64,000 bases of DNA, taken from Actinomyces vulturis. Its GTDB lineage: Bacteria; Actinomycetota; Actinomycetes; Actinomycetales; Actinomycetaceae. The notes under the pieces are model-generated. The model worked only from the letters and a program-made list of their open reading frames with translations. It was not told the DNA's origin and made no database searches. Position 1 is the stretch's first letter. Each line of letters opens with the position of its first letter. The stretch is from contig NZ_LZRK01000003.1 in NCBI RefSeq assembly GCF_001687305.1, forward strand, positions 1 to 64,000, written 5' to 3'. Position numbers and translations under genes: made by a program. Below, piece by piece: positions 18,162 to 26,467 of this stretch.

Positions 18162-18542
18162 TCACTTAGCGGGAGCGTTCACATCTGCGGGGAGAGCCTT
18201 ACGGGCGGTCTCAACGAGGGCCTTGAATGCGGCAGGCTCGTTGACAGCCAGTTCGGCCATCATGCGACGGTCGACCTCAACGCCAGCCAAGGTAAGACCC
18301 TGGATAAAGCGGTTGTAGGTCATGCCCTCGGCGCGGGCGGCAGCATTGATGCGCTGGATCCACAGACGACGCATGTCGCCCTTGCGAGCGCGACGGTCAC
18401 GGAACGCGTACACGCCAGAGTGCGTGACCTGTTCCTTGGCCTTGCGGTAGAGACGTGAACGCTGACCACGGTAGCCCGAGGCGCGATCAAGAACGGTGCG
18501 ACGCTTCTTCTGGGCGTTAACAGCCCTCTTCACACGTGCCAT
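18162..18542 (-). CDS. rplT: 50S ribosomal protein L20
   Basis: A 126-residue basic protein with the L20 signature: [39 protein letters not shown], and [19 protein letters not shown]. It is an early 23S rRNA-binding assembly protein of the large subunit, and in several bacteria it represses its own operon by binding the leader or the rpmI-rplT junction. It lies 26 bases behind rpmI and is the last gene of the operon. Confidence 0.98.
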   Translation of the reverse strand: MARVKRAVNAQKKRRTVLDRASGYRGQRSRLYRKAKEQVTHSGVYAFRDRRARKGDMRRLWIQRINAAARAEGMTYNRFIQGLTLAGVEVDRRMMAELAVNEPAAFKALVETARKALPADVNAPAK

Positions 18543-18568
18543 GTGTTACTCCTAAATCTGTGGGGTGC

Positions 18569-18763
18569 TCAGCGACCGAGCAGCTTCTTGACCTGGGACA
18601 GGTTGGCGCTATCCACGACCTGATCCTGGCTCAACTTGCGCTTGCGACGAGAAGACTTGACCTCAAGCAGGTGGCGCTTGTTGGCCTGCTCGCGCATGAG
18701 CTTACCGCTGCCGGTGACCCGGAAGCGCTTCTTGGCACCGGAGTGCGTCTTGTTCTTGGGCAT
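18569..18763 (-). CDS. rpmI: 50S ribosomal protein L35
   Basis: A 64-residue, strongly basic protein with the family pattern [20 protein letters not shown] and a C-terminal [10 protein letters not shown]. Component of the large ribosomal subunit. It is the middle gene of the infC operon, 95 bases after infC and 26 before rplT. An AAGAGGAAC ribosome binding site precedes the ATG. Confidence 0.98.
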   Translation of the reverse strand: MPKNKTHSGAKKRFRVTGSGKLMREQANKRHLLEVKSSRRKRKLSQDQVVDSANLSQVKKLLGR

Positions 18764-18858
18764 TTGATGTTCCTCTTGGATCGGCCTGATAAGAAGCCCT
18801 CTTATCCGGCTATGGACCCATGCCGCGGTGGCGACAGGGTGGGACGGTGGTCAAACCG

Positions 18859-19455
18859 TCAGTCGTTTGCTTCGTCAGTCTTCGATGCACGCTTGGCGGC
18901 ACGAGCCTGTTCGCGGCGACGACGCTGGTCCGACTTCACCTCAGTTTTCTTTCGCGTGGGGGCCAGCACCATAACCATGGTGCGGCCATCCTGGCGAGGA
19001 TGAGACTCGATGGTTCCTAACTCGGCAACTTCTTCAGCAAGACGCTGAAGCAGGCGAATACCAAGTTCAGGGCGCGACTGCTCACGTCCACGGAAGCGGA
19101 CTAAGGCCTTGACCTTGTCGCCTCCCTTCAAGAACCGCTCCACATGGCCACGTTTGGTGGCGTAGTCATGATCATCAATCTTGGGACGGAACTGGATCTC
19201 TTTAAGCTGCGTGTTGACCTGGTTACGGCGGGCGTCACGCGCTTTCATGGCGGACTCGTACTTGAACTTGCCGTAATCCATTAACTTGCATACCGGGGGG
19301 CGTGCGTCGGGGGCAACCTCAACCAGGTCGAGGTCAGCTTCCTCGGCAAGACGGAGGGCATCTTCCACACGGACAACGCCCACCTGCTCGCCGCTGGGAC
19401 CCACGAGACGTACCTCGGGGACGCGGATCCGTTCGTTAATACGGGGCTCGCTGAT
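18859..19455 (-). CDS. infC: Translation initiation factor IF-3, probable AUC start
   Basis: A 198-residue factor that binds the 30S subunit and checks start codon pairing. The standard N-terminal IF-3 sequence ([20 protein letters not shown]) lies in frame upstream of the first GTG at 19404, with no ATG, GTG or TTG before it. The reading begins at ATC (19453-19455), with AAGGAA 5 bases upstream. Rare AUU/AUC starts are the known device by which IF-3 limits its own translation, so I place the start there. The two domains are joined by the lysine-rich linker around [19 protein letters not shown] start would remove 17 conserved residues. The C-terminal tail is highly charged. Confidence 0.92.
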   Translation of the reverse strand: MSEPRINERIRVPEVRLVGPSGEQVGVVRVEDALRLAEEADLDLVEVAPDARPPVCKLMDYGKFKYESAMKARDARRNQVNTQLKEIQFRPKIDDHDYATKRGHVERFLKGGDKVKALVRFRGREQSRPELGIRLLQRLAEEVAELGTIESHPRQDGRTMVMVLAPTRKKTEVKSDQRRRREQARAAKRASKTDEAND

Positions 19456-19502
19456 GGCAGTTCCTTACGTCGAGAAGTCGTGCATCCGCAAGGAATGGAA
19501 AA

Positions 19503-19532
19503 GGTCTCCATCCCAAGACGCAGGCGGAGACC
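19503..19532 (-). promoter_or_regulatory. Attenuator-like hairpin in the infC leader
   Basis: Arms GGTCTCC (19503-19509 on the plus strand) and GGAGACC (19526-19532) form a 7-bp stem with a 16-base loop; on the transcribed strand it is followed by TTTTCC. It sits between the probable promoter and the infC start, where L20- or IF-3-dependent control occurs in other bacteria. Whether it terminates is not known. Confidence 0.55.
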
Positions 19533-19561
19533 TCATTGCGCAAAGCGCACACAAAACAGTC

Positions 19562-19567
19562 ATTATA
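19562..19567 (-). promoter_or_regulatory. Probable -10 box of the infC operon
   Basis: The leftward strand reads CTCTATAATGAC, a perfect TATAAT. The -35 region 17 bases upstream is poor. Transcription would begin near 19555, giving a leader of about 100 bases before the AUC start of infC. Confidence 0.55.
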
Positions 19568-19846
19568 GAGACCGTTAAGGACCCGATTCCCTAATGAACT
19601 CATGGACTATGAGATGGAACCCAGGTGGGATTTCTCCGCTTACGTACCGGTAGAACTACCGGCCGGTAACAGGAAAACTTTATCAGTTTCCCTATGAATA
19701 CCTCAAAGGGCATGGTCAAGACATTGCTCACATCTGAAGTGACTTATTGAGTTGTACCGATGTCACCCATACAACGACGCCAGTGACGCAAATGTGAAGG
19801 CGGGTCACTCATTGAGTTTTACTGATTGCACCCATGCGACCGATTT

Positions 19847-21784
19847 TTAGGCCATACGGCCAATCTTGATACCCCATACCACAACAATTGCAGTAGTCAG
19901 TACGCTGACAAGCACCACCACGTTGCCTAGTGGAACACCAACAAACACCGCGAGCATAGGGATCATCGCACACACCACGGCATCAGGTCCGGCAAGCATC
20001 ATCTCAACGGCACCGGGTGGCAGGGAACCCAACGGCGAAGAAACCACTGGGGCTTTAAATTTCGGAGTTGAACGGAACCCGGAACGCACGCATGCTCCAC
20101 CCAGTGCGCAGGCAGTCAAGAATGTCACAACCATCCAAGCCACCCATGGATTAACCGTTGAGTCGACGAATCCTGTAGCGCGGTGAGGGCTTCCCAGAAG
20201 GGGAGAAATCTGCATGCTCACAGCAACAGTCCACGGCAGAAGAATCAGGGAAGCGGCCAGTTCATGGCCAAGGCGCAGCCATCCATCACTGACTGGAAGG
20301 TATTCCCAAGCCTGTGGTTCCCACCAACTTCGCCGGGACATATCGGCCACCGTCATCACGGCAATCCCTGCTGCGATAAGCACGCAGGCAATCGTCAACG
20401 GCACCGTCGAGTGGGCACGAAAAGAGGGAATCCAGGCGAGAAGAATCGTGACAGCGAGAGTAGTCCAGCGATATGGCTGATCTTTGAACAGTCGTAAGTC
20501 CTCAGCAATCACGAGGCCTACAACGCGCAGACTAGAGCGCAGTCGCCACCGGAGAAAAGCCATCGGTTGGGCGTGGGAGCGATGATGAATGTCGCTGCGG
20601 AGTTCAGCCCGGATACGCGGTGAGTGGGCTGGGAGGTGACGGGAGCGCATCGCAGCAGGTTCGGCGTCGGAAATCGCATCAGTACCTGCAGACCGAGATG
20701 GTGAGCCGGGAGCCGAAGGAACCGATGGTGATGTGTCCGTGGGGGTAGGTGCACTTGCGCTGCTCCGAGGCTCAATAACCGGCCACAGACGCTGCCCTCC
20801 CCTATCGCCGCGATACTCGCTCACACTGTGGTCGTTCAAGACCTTCGCCCAGGTAATCCCCCAGAGTCCAGACTTGCCAATGAAGGTCGCATCCTTCCTC
20901 CCGCGTGGGAGTGGCGGGGCAAGCACGCGTCCCACAGCGCGCGTATCCAGAGCAAGAGTGCCCATGGAGACGTCGGCAGAACGGCGAGCAATCTCGATGA
21001 TGTCCCGGTCATGAAGACGGACAAGGTGGGGAGAGATGATGCGTTGCCAGAGGACCAGGCAGACCACCGCCGACAAAAGGATGACGACGCTGAGGATAGT
21101 AAGGAGCGCAGCGGTATCGAACCGAGGTGAGAATCCGAAACTGCCAGCGGCTACCATCAGTGCCCCGAGTGTGGCCAGAAGCGGCATGACGATGCGCGAG
21201 TGAGTGCCGTGGCACTGTGCGGCTTGAAGGAGGAGGACAGCCAGGACGCCCACACTTGCCCCGGCGACCATCGCCACACCGATGACGCCTGCTGAGTGAT
21301 GGTCGCATCGCGCAACCACTGCCCCGCTGATGGCTCCATACAGTGCGCCTGCGCCAAGGGTGGAGAGCACGGACGGAATGAAAAATGCACGACGCCGCCC
21401 CGGTAGTCCCAGCCACCAGGCAGCTGCCGAGGGGCGCAGGTGAATCGGCCCCATTCGTCTGACAGGGCCAAAAATTGTTGCCGTCAGGAGCATGACCATG
21501 CCCCCACACATCATGGAGTTCAGTTCAGTAGAAAGAGTGGCTGTGTGGGTGGTGAGAGTGGCGTTGCTGGTACGGAAGAACACCGCCCAGGCCATCGAGG
21601 CACTCATGACCATGGCGAGGATGGCGATGTATGCGTCACCGAGGAGTTCAGACAGTTTTCCTGAATGGATAAGGGTGACTTGGCGTACCCAGCGACTGAT
21701 TGCTTTTCCTGACGGAAAGGCGTTCTCTAGCGGATCAGCGTCGTGGTGATTTCTGTGCTGATCACCGGTTGGGGCCGTGACCAT
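19847..21784 (-). CDS. DUF6297-like membrane protein, probable ABC exporter permease
   Basis: A 645-residue membrane protein with two hydrophobic blocks (about residues 50-270, six segments, and 435-645, six segments) separated by a hydrophilic, Ser/Pro-rich linker (near 330-375, PTPTDTSPSVPSAPGSPSR). This layout matches DUF6297-type actinobacterial proteins as I remember them; the substrate is unknown. Its ATG at 21784 shares one base with the stop (TGATG) of the preceding ABC ATPase gene, so the two are coupled and almost certainly form one transporter. The duplicated membrane half suggests a fused two-copy ABC-2-like permease. Confidence 0.7.
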   Translation of the reverse strand: MVTAPTGDQHRNHHDADPLENAFPSGKAISRWVRQVTLIHSGKLSELLGDAYIAILAMVMSASMAWAVFFRTSNATLTTHTATLSTELNSMMCGGMVMLLTATIFGPVRRMGPIHLRPSAAAWWLGLPGRRRAFFIPSVLSTLGAGALYGAISGAVVARCDHHSAGVIGVAMVAGASVGVLAVLLLQAAQCHGTHSRIVMPLLATLGALMVAAGSFGFSPRFDTAALLTILSVVILLSAVVCLVLWQRIISPHLVRLHDRDIIEIARRSADVSMGTLALDTRAVGRVLAPPLPRGRKDATFIGKSGLWGITWAKVLNDHSVSEYRGDRGGQRLWPVIEPRSSASAPTPTDTSPSVPSAPGSPSRSAGTDAISDAEPAAMRSRHLPAHSPRIRAELRSDIHHRSHAQPMAFLRWRLRSSLRVVGLVIAEDLRLFKDQPYRWTTLAVTILLAWIPSFRAHSTVPLTIACVLIAAGIAVMTVADMSRRSWWEPQAWEYLPVSDGWLRLGHELAASLILLPWTVAVSMQISPLLGSPHRATGFVDSTVNPWVAWMVVTFLTACALGGACVRSGFRSTPKFKAPVVSSPLGSLPPGAVEMMLAGPDAVVCAMIPMLAVFVGVPLGNVVVLVSVLTTAIVVVWGIKIGRMA

Positions 21785-22476
21785 CACACAAGCCCTGTCC
21801 GCATGATGTGAACGCCTTCGTCAACACTGACCACGCGAGGATGCTCGTCGATGACTAGTACCGCCGTGGCCATCACGGAGACAAGGGCTGGATCGTGGCT
21901 GACGATGAAGCCACCTCCGCCGCATTCATACTCATCACGCAGGCGTTCACCAAGGTCTTCACGAGCCTGCACATCAAGACGGGATTCGGGTTCATCAAGA
22001 ATGATCAGAGAACGTGGTCGGCAGAACACGGCCGCAAGTGCAAGGCGGCTCCTTTGACCACTAGAGAGATGGTCAGGAACAGAATCGCGGACAGTCTCAA
22101 GACCAAAGTCTTCCAAACTGGCCTCAACGACCTGTTCGGGGTCATTCACACCGTGCCCCAGGCACACCATCATGAGATGCTCGGAGACGGTAAGACCTGG
22201 AAAAAATGCGGCCATGGACATGTCGGTAGCTAGTCCTGCTCGTTGCCATGATCGACGTGGGTCGGGGCGTTGCCCCATAAGGGTGCATTGACCATCTAAT
22301 GGCGGAAGGATCCCTGTGAGAGTACGCAGAAGAGTAGATTTTCCCGCTCCATTGGGACCGATGCAGGCCAGCATCTGGCCTTGTTGGACAGTGAAAGTCA
22401 GCGGTGAGCACACAGGACGGTCGGTATAGCCAACAACGAGGTCAGTTGCAGTAATAAGAGTGTCTGTGTTCATCAT
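21784..22476 (-). CDS. ABC transporter ATP-binding protein
   Basis: A 230-residue nucleotide-binding subunit with Walker A GPNGAGKST near residue 40, the signature LSSGQRSRLALA near 137, Walker B SLIILDEPESRLD, and the switch histidine in IVSHD. The size and the coupled membrane partner fit an ABC-2-type exporter. Two adjacent ATG codons (22476 and 22473) are possible starts; AGGAC lies just upstream. It follows the SseB-like gene after 27 bases, so all three may be one transcript. Cargo is unknown. Confidence 0.88.
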   Translation of the reverse strand: MMNTDTLITATDLVVGYTDRPVCSPLTFTVQQGQMLACIGPNGAGKSTLLRTLTGILPPLDGQCTLMGQRPDPRRSWQRAGLATDMSMAAFFPGLTVSEHLMMVCLGHGVNDPEQVVEASLEDFGLETVRDSVPDHLSSGQRSRLALAAVFCRPRSLIILDEPESRLDVQAREDLGERLRDEYECGGGGFIVSHDPALVSVMATAVLVIDEHPRVVSVDEGVHIMRTGLV

Positions 22477-22503
22477 GTCCTGTCTGATGTACGAGTAGAC
22501 AGA

Positions 22504-23433
22504 TTACTTCTGGTAGGAAGAAGGGTCATACGGGACGGGGCAAAGTTCAACATGGTCCACCCTGGAGGACCAGATGTTGTCACACAAAATATGCTGCACG
22601 GCGTCGACTGCGTCGTACACGGCGGTCTGTCCCGATGAGGAATCGATGAGGACCACGACGCGTAATTCGAATCGGTCACCGGGTTCAAAAACTACGTCGA
22701 TGACGTGGGGGCAGGCGGTAATTGCTTCGCGCAGATCAGAGTGAACGCGGGGGTTTTCCCAACTGGGGACCCATTGCTCGCCCTGGGACATGCTGATGAC
22801 GGCAGGACGAGGGATGCGGAGGTTACGTGTACCTGGATCAAGGAGCCAGAGCATATCGGTACTGGTACAAGCTACCTGAGCTGCTTGTTCGGCAGTGACG
22901 GGAACGGGGCGCATGGTGCAATCCCAGGCAGTCATGGCTTGTGCGCTGGTGAAGACAGGTAAACCGACGTGATGCTCGTCGACCCGGACTGCCAAGGTGG
23001 CTGCATCCTGGCAGGGGGATGAAGCGTGGGGACGGTGAGGGGGAATCACGGCCTTTTTCTCACTGGTACTTTCACCATTGTCAGGAGCGCCTAGCGACTC
23101 AGTAGCGGATAATTCCTTGCCGGTGTTGACATTTACCGAAGTGGAAACTGGAAAATCAGAGCCAGACGAATGGAGTGAATGAGCCGGCACGGGCACAAGG
23201 ACTCGGCTGGACTGAAGTGCTGTGACTAGGTCACGGATAAAAATATGCGCGGGTTCGTGTGATGACAGTGCTTTCTCTACTGCAGGTGGGGTAGAACCAT
23301 CATCGTGGGCGAAGGGGTTAGGCCGTAAACGCTGGGCTAAACGCTGGCGAGCCGCGAGCGCTGCCTGAAGTTGGGGATCATCTCCACCAGTGATTGGCTG
23401 GAGCGGTAAGGATGCGGATTCGTGCTCGCTCAT
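22504..23433 (-). CDS. SseB N-terminal-domain protein
   Basis: A 309-residue soluble protein. Two segments, VLVPVPAHS near residue 95 and LPVFTSAQAMTAWDCTMRPV near 160, match the SseB N-terminal domain, a widespread module of uncertain function in Actinobacteria. A Ser/Glu-rich insertion lies between them. I chose the ATG at 23433 (MSEHESASLPLQ); the frame runs 49 codons further upstream, but that part is Arg/His-rich without similarity and has no ribosome binding site. It sits ahead of the ABC pair and divergent from the phospholipid operon. Confidence 0.7.
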   Translation of the reverse strand: MSEHESASLPLQPITGGDDPQLQAALAARQRLAQRLRPNPFAHDDGSTPPAVEKALSSHEPAHIFIRDLVTALQSSRVLVPVPAHSLHSSGSDFPVSTSVNVNTGKELSATESLGAPDNGESTSEKKAVIPPHRPHASSPCQDAATLAVRVDEHHVGLPVFTSAQAMTAWDCTMRPVPVTAEQAAQVACTSTDMLWLLDPGTRNLRIPRPAVISMSQGEQWVPSWENPRVHSDLREAITACPHVIDVVFEPGDRFELRVVVLIDSSSGQTAVYDAVDAVQHILCDNIWSSRVDHVELCPVPYDPSSYQK

Positions 23434-23609
23434 GCATTCCACTCTATCGCGCAAACTTGGTGCATTCACTGGAGTACTCGTAACGCGACTGTGAATTATT
23501 CTTCTCCACAGCAAGCATGTGTGTGAGGCAGTCTCTCTCCTCTGGGGATGGGGAGTCCTCCCCCACGCTTTCGCCGTCATGAGGCGCTGGTGGCCTTTAA
23601 GGTTTGTCT

Positions 23610-24278
23610 ATGGCCTCACTCTATGGATTGAAGTTCTGGTACACCCGGCGTTTGGCATGTTTTATTCACGTCTCGATTCGTCGTCGCATCAGCCCCGATG
23701 TGTGGACCACAGTGGGAATTGCCAGCGGTATTGGTGCCATGTTCGCCATTGCCGCAGGCTGGTGGCCACTAGCCCTTGCGCTGGTGATCGCTCGTCTTGG
23801 CGGTGCAAATCTTGATGGCGCGGTAGCTCGAGCCCGTGGAGTAGCTCGCCCTTTCGGTTTCGTTCTGAACGAAGTGGGTGACCGCATTAGTGATTTCGCC
23901 ATCATGTGTGGTGTGCTCTGGCTGGCCATCCGTACTGAACAAAGCAACACCAGCGTTTATCTTGCATGGGCAGCAATTGCTGCAGCCACTATTCCCACCT
24001 TTACATCACTGTCTTCTGCCGGGGCGGGAGGCACACGTTTCAACGGTGGTCCTTGGGGGAAGACTGAACGCTGTGCAGCAAGTGTTATAGCCGCTGCGTT
24101 TCCTCAATGGATTGGCATCATCAGCACCATCACCATTGGTGGCAGTATCCTCACGGGCACGATTCGCCTTGTTCACTCGTATAAAGAGTTGAAGGATCAT
24201 ACTGATCTCGCAACAGCAAATGTCCATGCTCCTGCTACTGCCGAACCCATTACTCGCATAGGCAAGGACAAAGCGTAA
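23610..24278 (+). CDS. CDP-alcohol phosphatidyltransferase family protein with altered metal-binding motif
   Basis: A 222-residue membrane protein with about five to six hydrophobic segments. The family signature D-x2-D-G-x2-A-R-x8-G-x3-D-x3-D appears as ANLDGAVARA, then GFVLNEVGD: the second and fourth Asp (69 and 91) are present, but the first is Ala66 and the third Asn87. I recall a similar LNE-GD pattern in the E. coli YnbA branch, so this may be a clade feature, not damage. These enzymes join a CDP-activated lipid to an alcohol head group. The ATG at 23610 has AAGG 7 bases upstream. The stop overlaps the next start as TAATG. Confidence 0.82.
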   Translation: MASLYGLKFWYTRRLACFIHVSIRRRISPDVWTTVGIASGIGAMFAIAAGWWPLALALVIARLGGANLDGAVARARGVARPFGFVLNEVGDRISDFAIMCGVLWLAIRTEQSNTSVYLAWAAIAAATIPTFTSLSSAGAGGTRFNGGPWGKTERCAASVIAAAFPQWIGIISTITIGGSILTGTIRLVHSYKELKDHTDLATANVHAPATAEPITRIGKDKA

Positions 24279-25141
24279 TGACTCTGCCTGACGTGAGCAT
24301 TGGTGCACTAACACTTGGCGGTCGAGCCTTATGGATGGCATCCATGGTGGGAGCCATCCTCATAATTTCCGGTATTTCGGTTTTCCTCAGCCGTCGTCAA
24401 GTTCTCATCACCCGGTGGGTAACGTGGGCAATCATTGTCCCAGTGGTGGGTATTCCTCTGTGGCTCGGGTATCCCACTACGGTTGCCCTGGCTATCATCA
24501 TTAGTCTCCAAGCAATTCGAGAGTTTTCGATGCTGACTGATCTGCCAAAGCCGGAGACATTCATCTTGCTGGCTTTAAGCGTTGCCTACCCATTCATCGC
24601 CTGGCAGGCACCGTCTTCGATGACTATTGCTCCGCTCTTAGTGTTGGTCTGCGCTTTCCCATCGCTTCTTCGCGGCGATACACACCGTGGCATCACAGTT
24701 GCAGCATTAACGGGCTTTGGATCAATTTGGATTCCTTGGTCTCTTGCTCATCTTGTGGTGGTATGGCATGACGCCTTCATGATTGCCTTTGCTGCAGCAG
24801 GCGCTGATGTAGCGGCCTGGTGTGGTGGTCAGGGTCTCAAGCGTTTTTCCTGGGCTCGCCGTTCCTTGTCTCCCCTCTCCCCCAATAAAACCTGGGGTGG
24901 TTTCGTAGGAACTTTACTTGGTGCCGCACTGATTCTTGCGCTGATCGGCGATTTCCACGTGGGAGTGGTTTTGGCTGTGGGTATCGGCGCGGTCGCTGGT
25001 GACTTACTTGAGTCGATGCTCAAGCGTGGTGTGGGCGTAAAAGATGCAGGCTCGTGGCTACCTGGTTTTGGCGGTCTGCTTGATCGCGTTGATTCCCTCT
25101 TATTGGTTCTGCCCTTAGTGGCGTATGAAGGAATGTGGTGA
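24278..25141 (+). CDS. CDP-diglyceride synthase-like protein (second CdsA homologue)
   Basis: A 287-residue membrane protein with about eight hydrophobic segments. The C-terminal third carries the cytidylyltransferase signature: LSPNKTWGGFVGTLLG, then GDLLESMLKRGVGVKDAG and LPGFGGLLDRVDSLL. It would convert a phosphatidic acid and CTP to a CDP-lipid. The canonical CdsA of this genome is the one at 57-58.5 kb with the translation genes, so this copy probably feeds the dedicated transferase encoded just upstream. It overlaps that gene by 1 base and the acyltransferase gene by 7. Confidence 0.85.
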   Translation: MTLPDVSIGALTLGGRALWMASMVGAILIISGISVFLSRRQVLITRWVTWAIIVPVVGIPLWLGYPTTVALAIIISLQAIREFSMLTDLPKPETFILLALSVAYPFIAWQAPSSMTIAPLLVLVCAFPSLLRGDTHRGITVAALTGFGSIWIPWSLAHLVVVWHDAFMIAFAAAGADVAAWCGGQGLKRFSWARRSLSPLSPNKTWGGFVGTLLGAALILALIGDFHVGVVLAVGIGAVAGDLLESMLKRGVGVKDAGSWLPGFGGLLDRVDSLLLVLPLVAYEGMW

Positions 25142-26463
25142 AAAGCATGATGACGTCTCAATCGTTTTGTCCTCGTGATGCCTGGGCCTCCATGCAGTCC
25201 TTAGGAACACGCACAGGCTCCTCATGGCCAACTTCTATGGGACAAACTATTCGTTCTATTGTGACAGCCCCACCGAAGGTGACGTGGCGTGCTATTGCGC
25301 GTCAAAAGTTATGGGCCACGATCATTGCTCCATTTGGTGGTGTGCATGTCCGTGGAAAATTCGCTGATGGTCCCTTCGTCGTGGTGGTCAATCACAATTC
25401 TCATGCCGACACGATTGCAATGATGGCTGCGTCACCCACGATTATGCGGACCGTCACTGTGGCCGCCCAGGATTACTGGTTTACCCGTCGCTCCCGCCGT
25501 TTTATTGCTCGTAGTTTGCTCGGTGCGTACCCTGTGCGTCGTGATGGAGAGGGCGCGTATGAGGAGTTACGTGACAGTCTGGCTCCACGTGTGGCTGAGT
25601 CGATGAGTGTGCTGATTTTTCCCGAAGGCTCTCGAGATCATGACTCTGATGAGATTGTCGGGCCTTTCCATTCGGGGGCTGCGCGTCTAGCTCGAGATTT
25701 TGGTATCCCAATTCTTCCGGTGGCTCTGGTGGGGTCAAAAGAGCTCATGCCTCGTCACGCTCGTCTACCTCGTTACTGCCCTATTGAAGTACGTGTGGGG
25801 CAGCCGATTACGCCGTCTCATGATGTGTGCACGGTAAGCGAACAGGCACGTCAACAAATCATCAAGATGTTAGACGCACCTCGCTCGTCATTTCCCGTCT
25901 CCAATGTCCATGCAACTATTGCTCAGATTCATCAGGGCAAACGTGGAGACATACTTTCCTTCGTGTGGGGTTTTACTGAAGCGCTCTCCTTCCCGATCAT
26001 GGCCGAAATGTGCCAAGTATGGCTGGGAGTTACAGATATGTCTCGTCTTACTCGGCGTGGGGCATTTATTACAGCAGGAAGCGTGTGCGGAGTAGCCCTT
26101 ACCCACACGTTGGCTCACCGTGGCCACTTTCTTCCTGCTCCGTGGACCACTGAGAAAATGCGACGCCACACCCGTGTCTATCTACACAAAGGGCCACAGG
26201 GTTATTGGGCGCAAGCACTCACGGGAATCCCGGTGAAAGTCTTTGCTCGTGAGTCTGGCCGGGCACAGATGCCACTTGGCCGAGTTCTTCTCCATTGTGC
26301 AGGTGAACGTGCTGTCCGTATGGGGGTCTCAACTGCTCTCATTCGAGCATTAAATAAGCCCATTGGTGACGTGACGCGTCAGCATTACGGCAAGTATCTA
26401 GTCACAACCGGCACCGTGTTTGGTGTGGCGCTCACAAAGATCGTGCGCCACTGGTCGCGTTAG
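25135..26463 (+). CDS. PlsC-type lysophospholipid acyltransferase with extra C-terminal domain
   Basis: A 442-residue protein. Residues 60-250 form a PlsC acyltransferase with the catalytic box VVNHNSHAD (His87, Asp92) and the glycerol-phosphate box FPEGSRDHDSD near 161. Residues 270-442 are an extra region whose first hydrophobic segment, FVWGFTEALSFPIMAEM, is followed by two or more further segments; I do not know its function. Starts at GTG 25135 or 25138, or ATG 25147, are all possible; GAAGGA at 25127 favours 25138. It is the last gene of the lipid triad and ends 5 bases from a convergent gene. Confidence 0.83.
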   Translation: MVKSMMTSQSFCPRDAWASMQSLGTRTGSSWPTSMGQTIRSIVTAPPKVTWRAIARQKLWATIIAPFGGVHVRGKFADGPFVVVVNHNSHADTIAMMAASPTIMRTVTVAAQDYWFTRRSRRFIARSLLGAYPVRRDGEGAYEELRDSLAPRVAESMSVLIFPEGSRDHDSDEIVGPFHSGAARLARDFGIPILPVALVGSKELMPRHARLPRYCPIEVRVGQPITPSHDVCTVSEQARQQIIKMLDAPRSSFPVSNVHATIAQIHQGKRGDILSFVWGFTEALSFPIMAEMCQVWLGVTDMSRLTRRGAFITAGSVCGVALTHTLAHRGHFLPAPWTTEKMRRHTRVYLHKGPQGYWAQALTGIPVKVFARESGRAQMPLGRVLLHCAGERAVRMGVSTALIRALNKPIGDVTRQHYGKYLVTTGTVFGVALTKIVRHWSR

Positions 26464-26467
26464 TCAG

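Larger units (their letters stand above)
19456..19846. other. infC leader, promoter and unassigned spacer
   Basis: No gene fits in this 391-base stretch. The first 110 bases are the infC leader with its hairpin and -10 box, listed separately. The remainder, up to the end of the DUF6297 gene, is unassigned and contains two imperfect direct copies of a roughly 38-base sequence at about 19738-19776 and 19804-19842, each with the cores ATTGAGTT and CACCCAT. I could not assign a role to the repeats. Confidence 0.5.
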
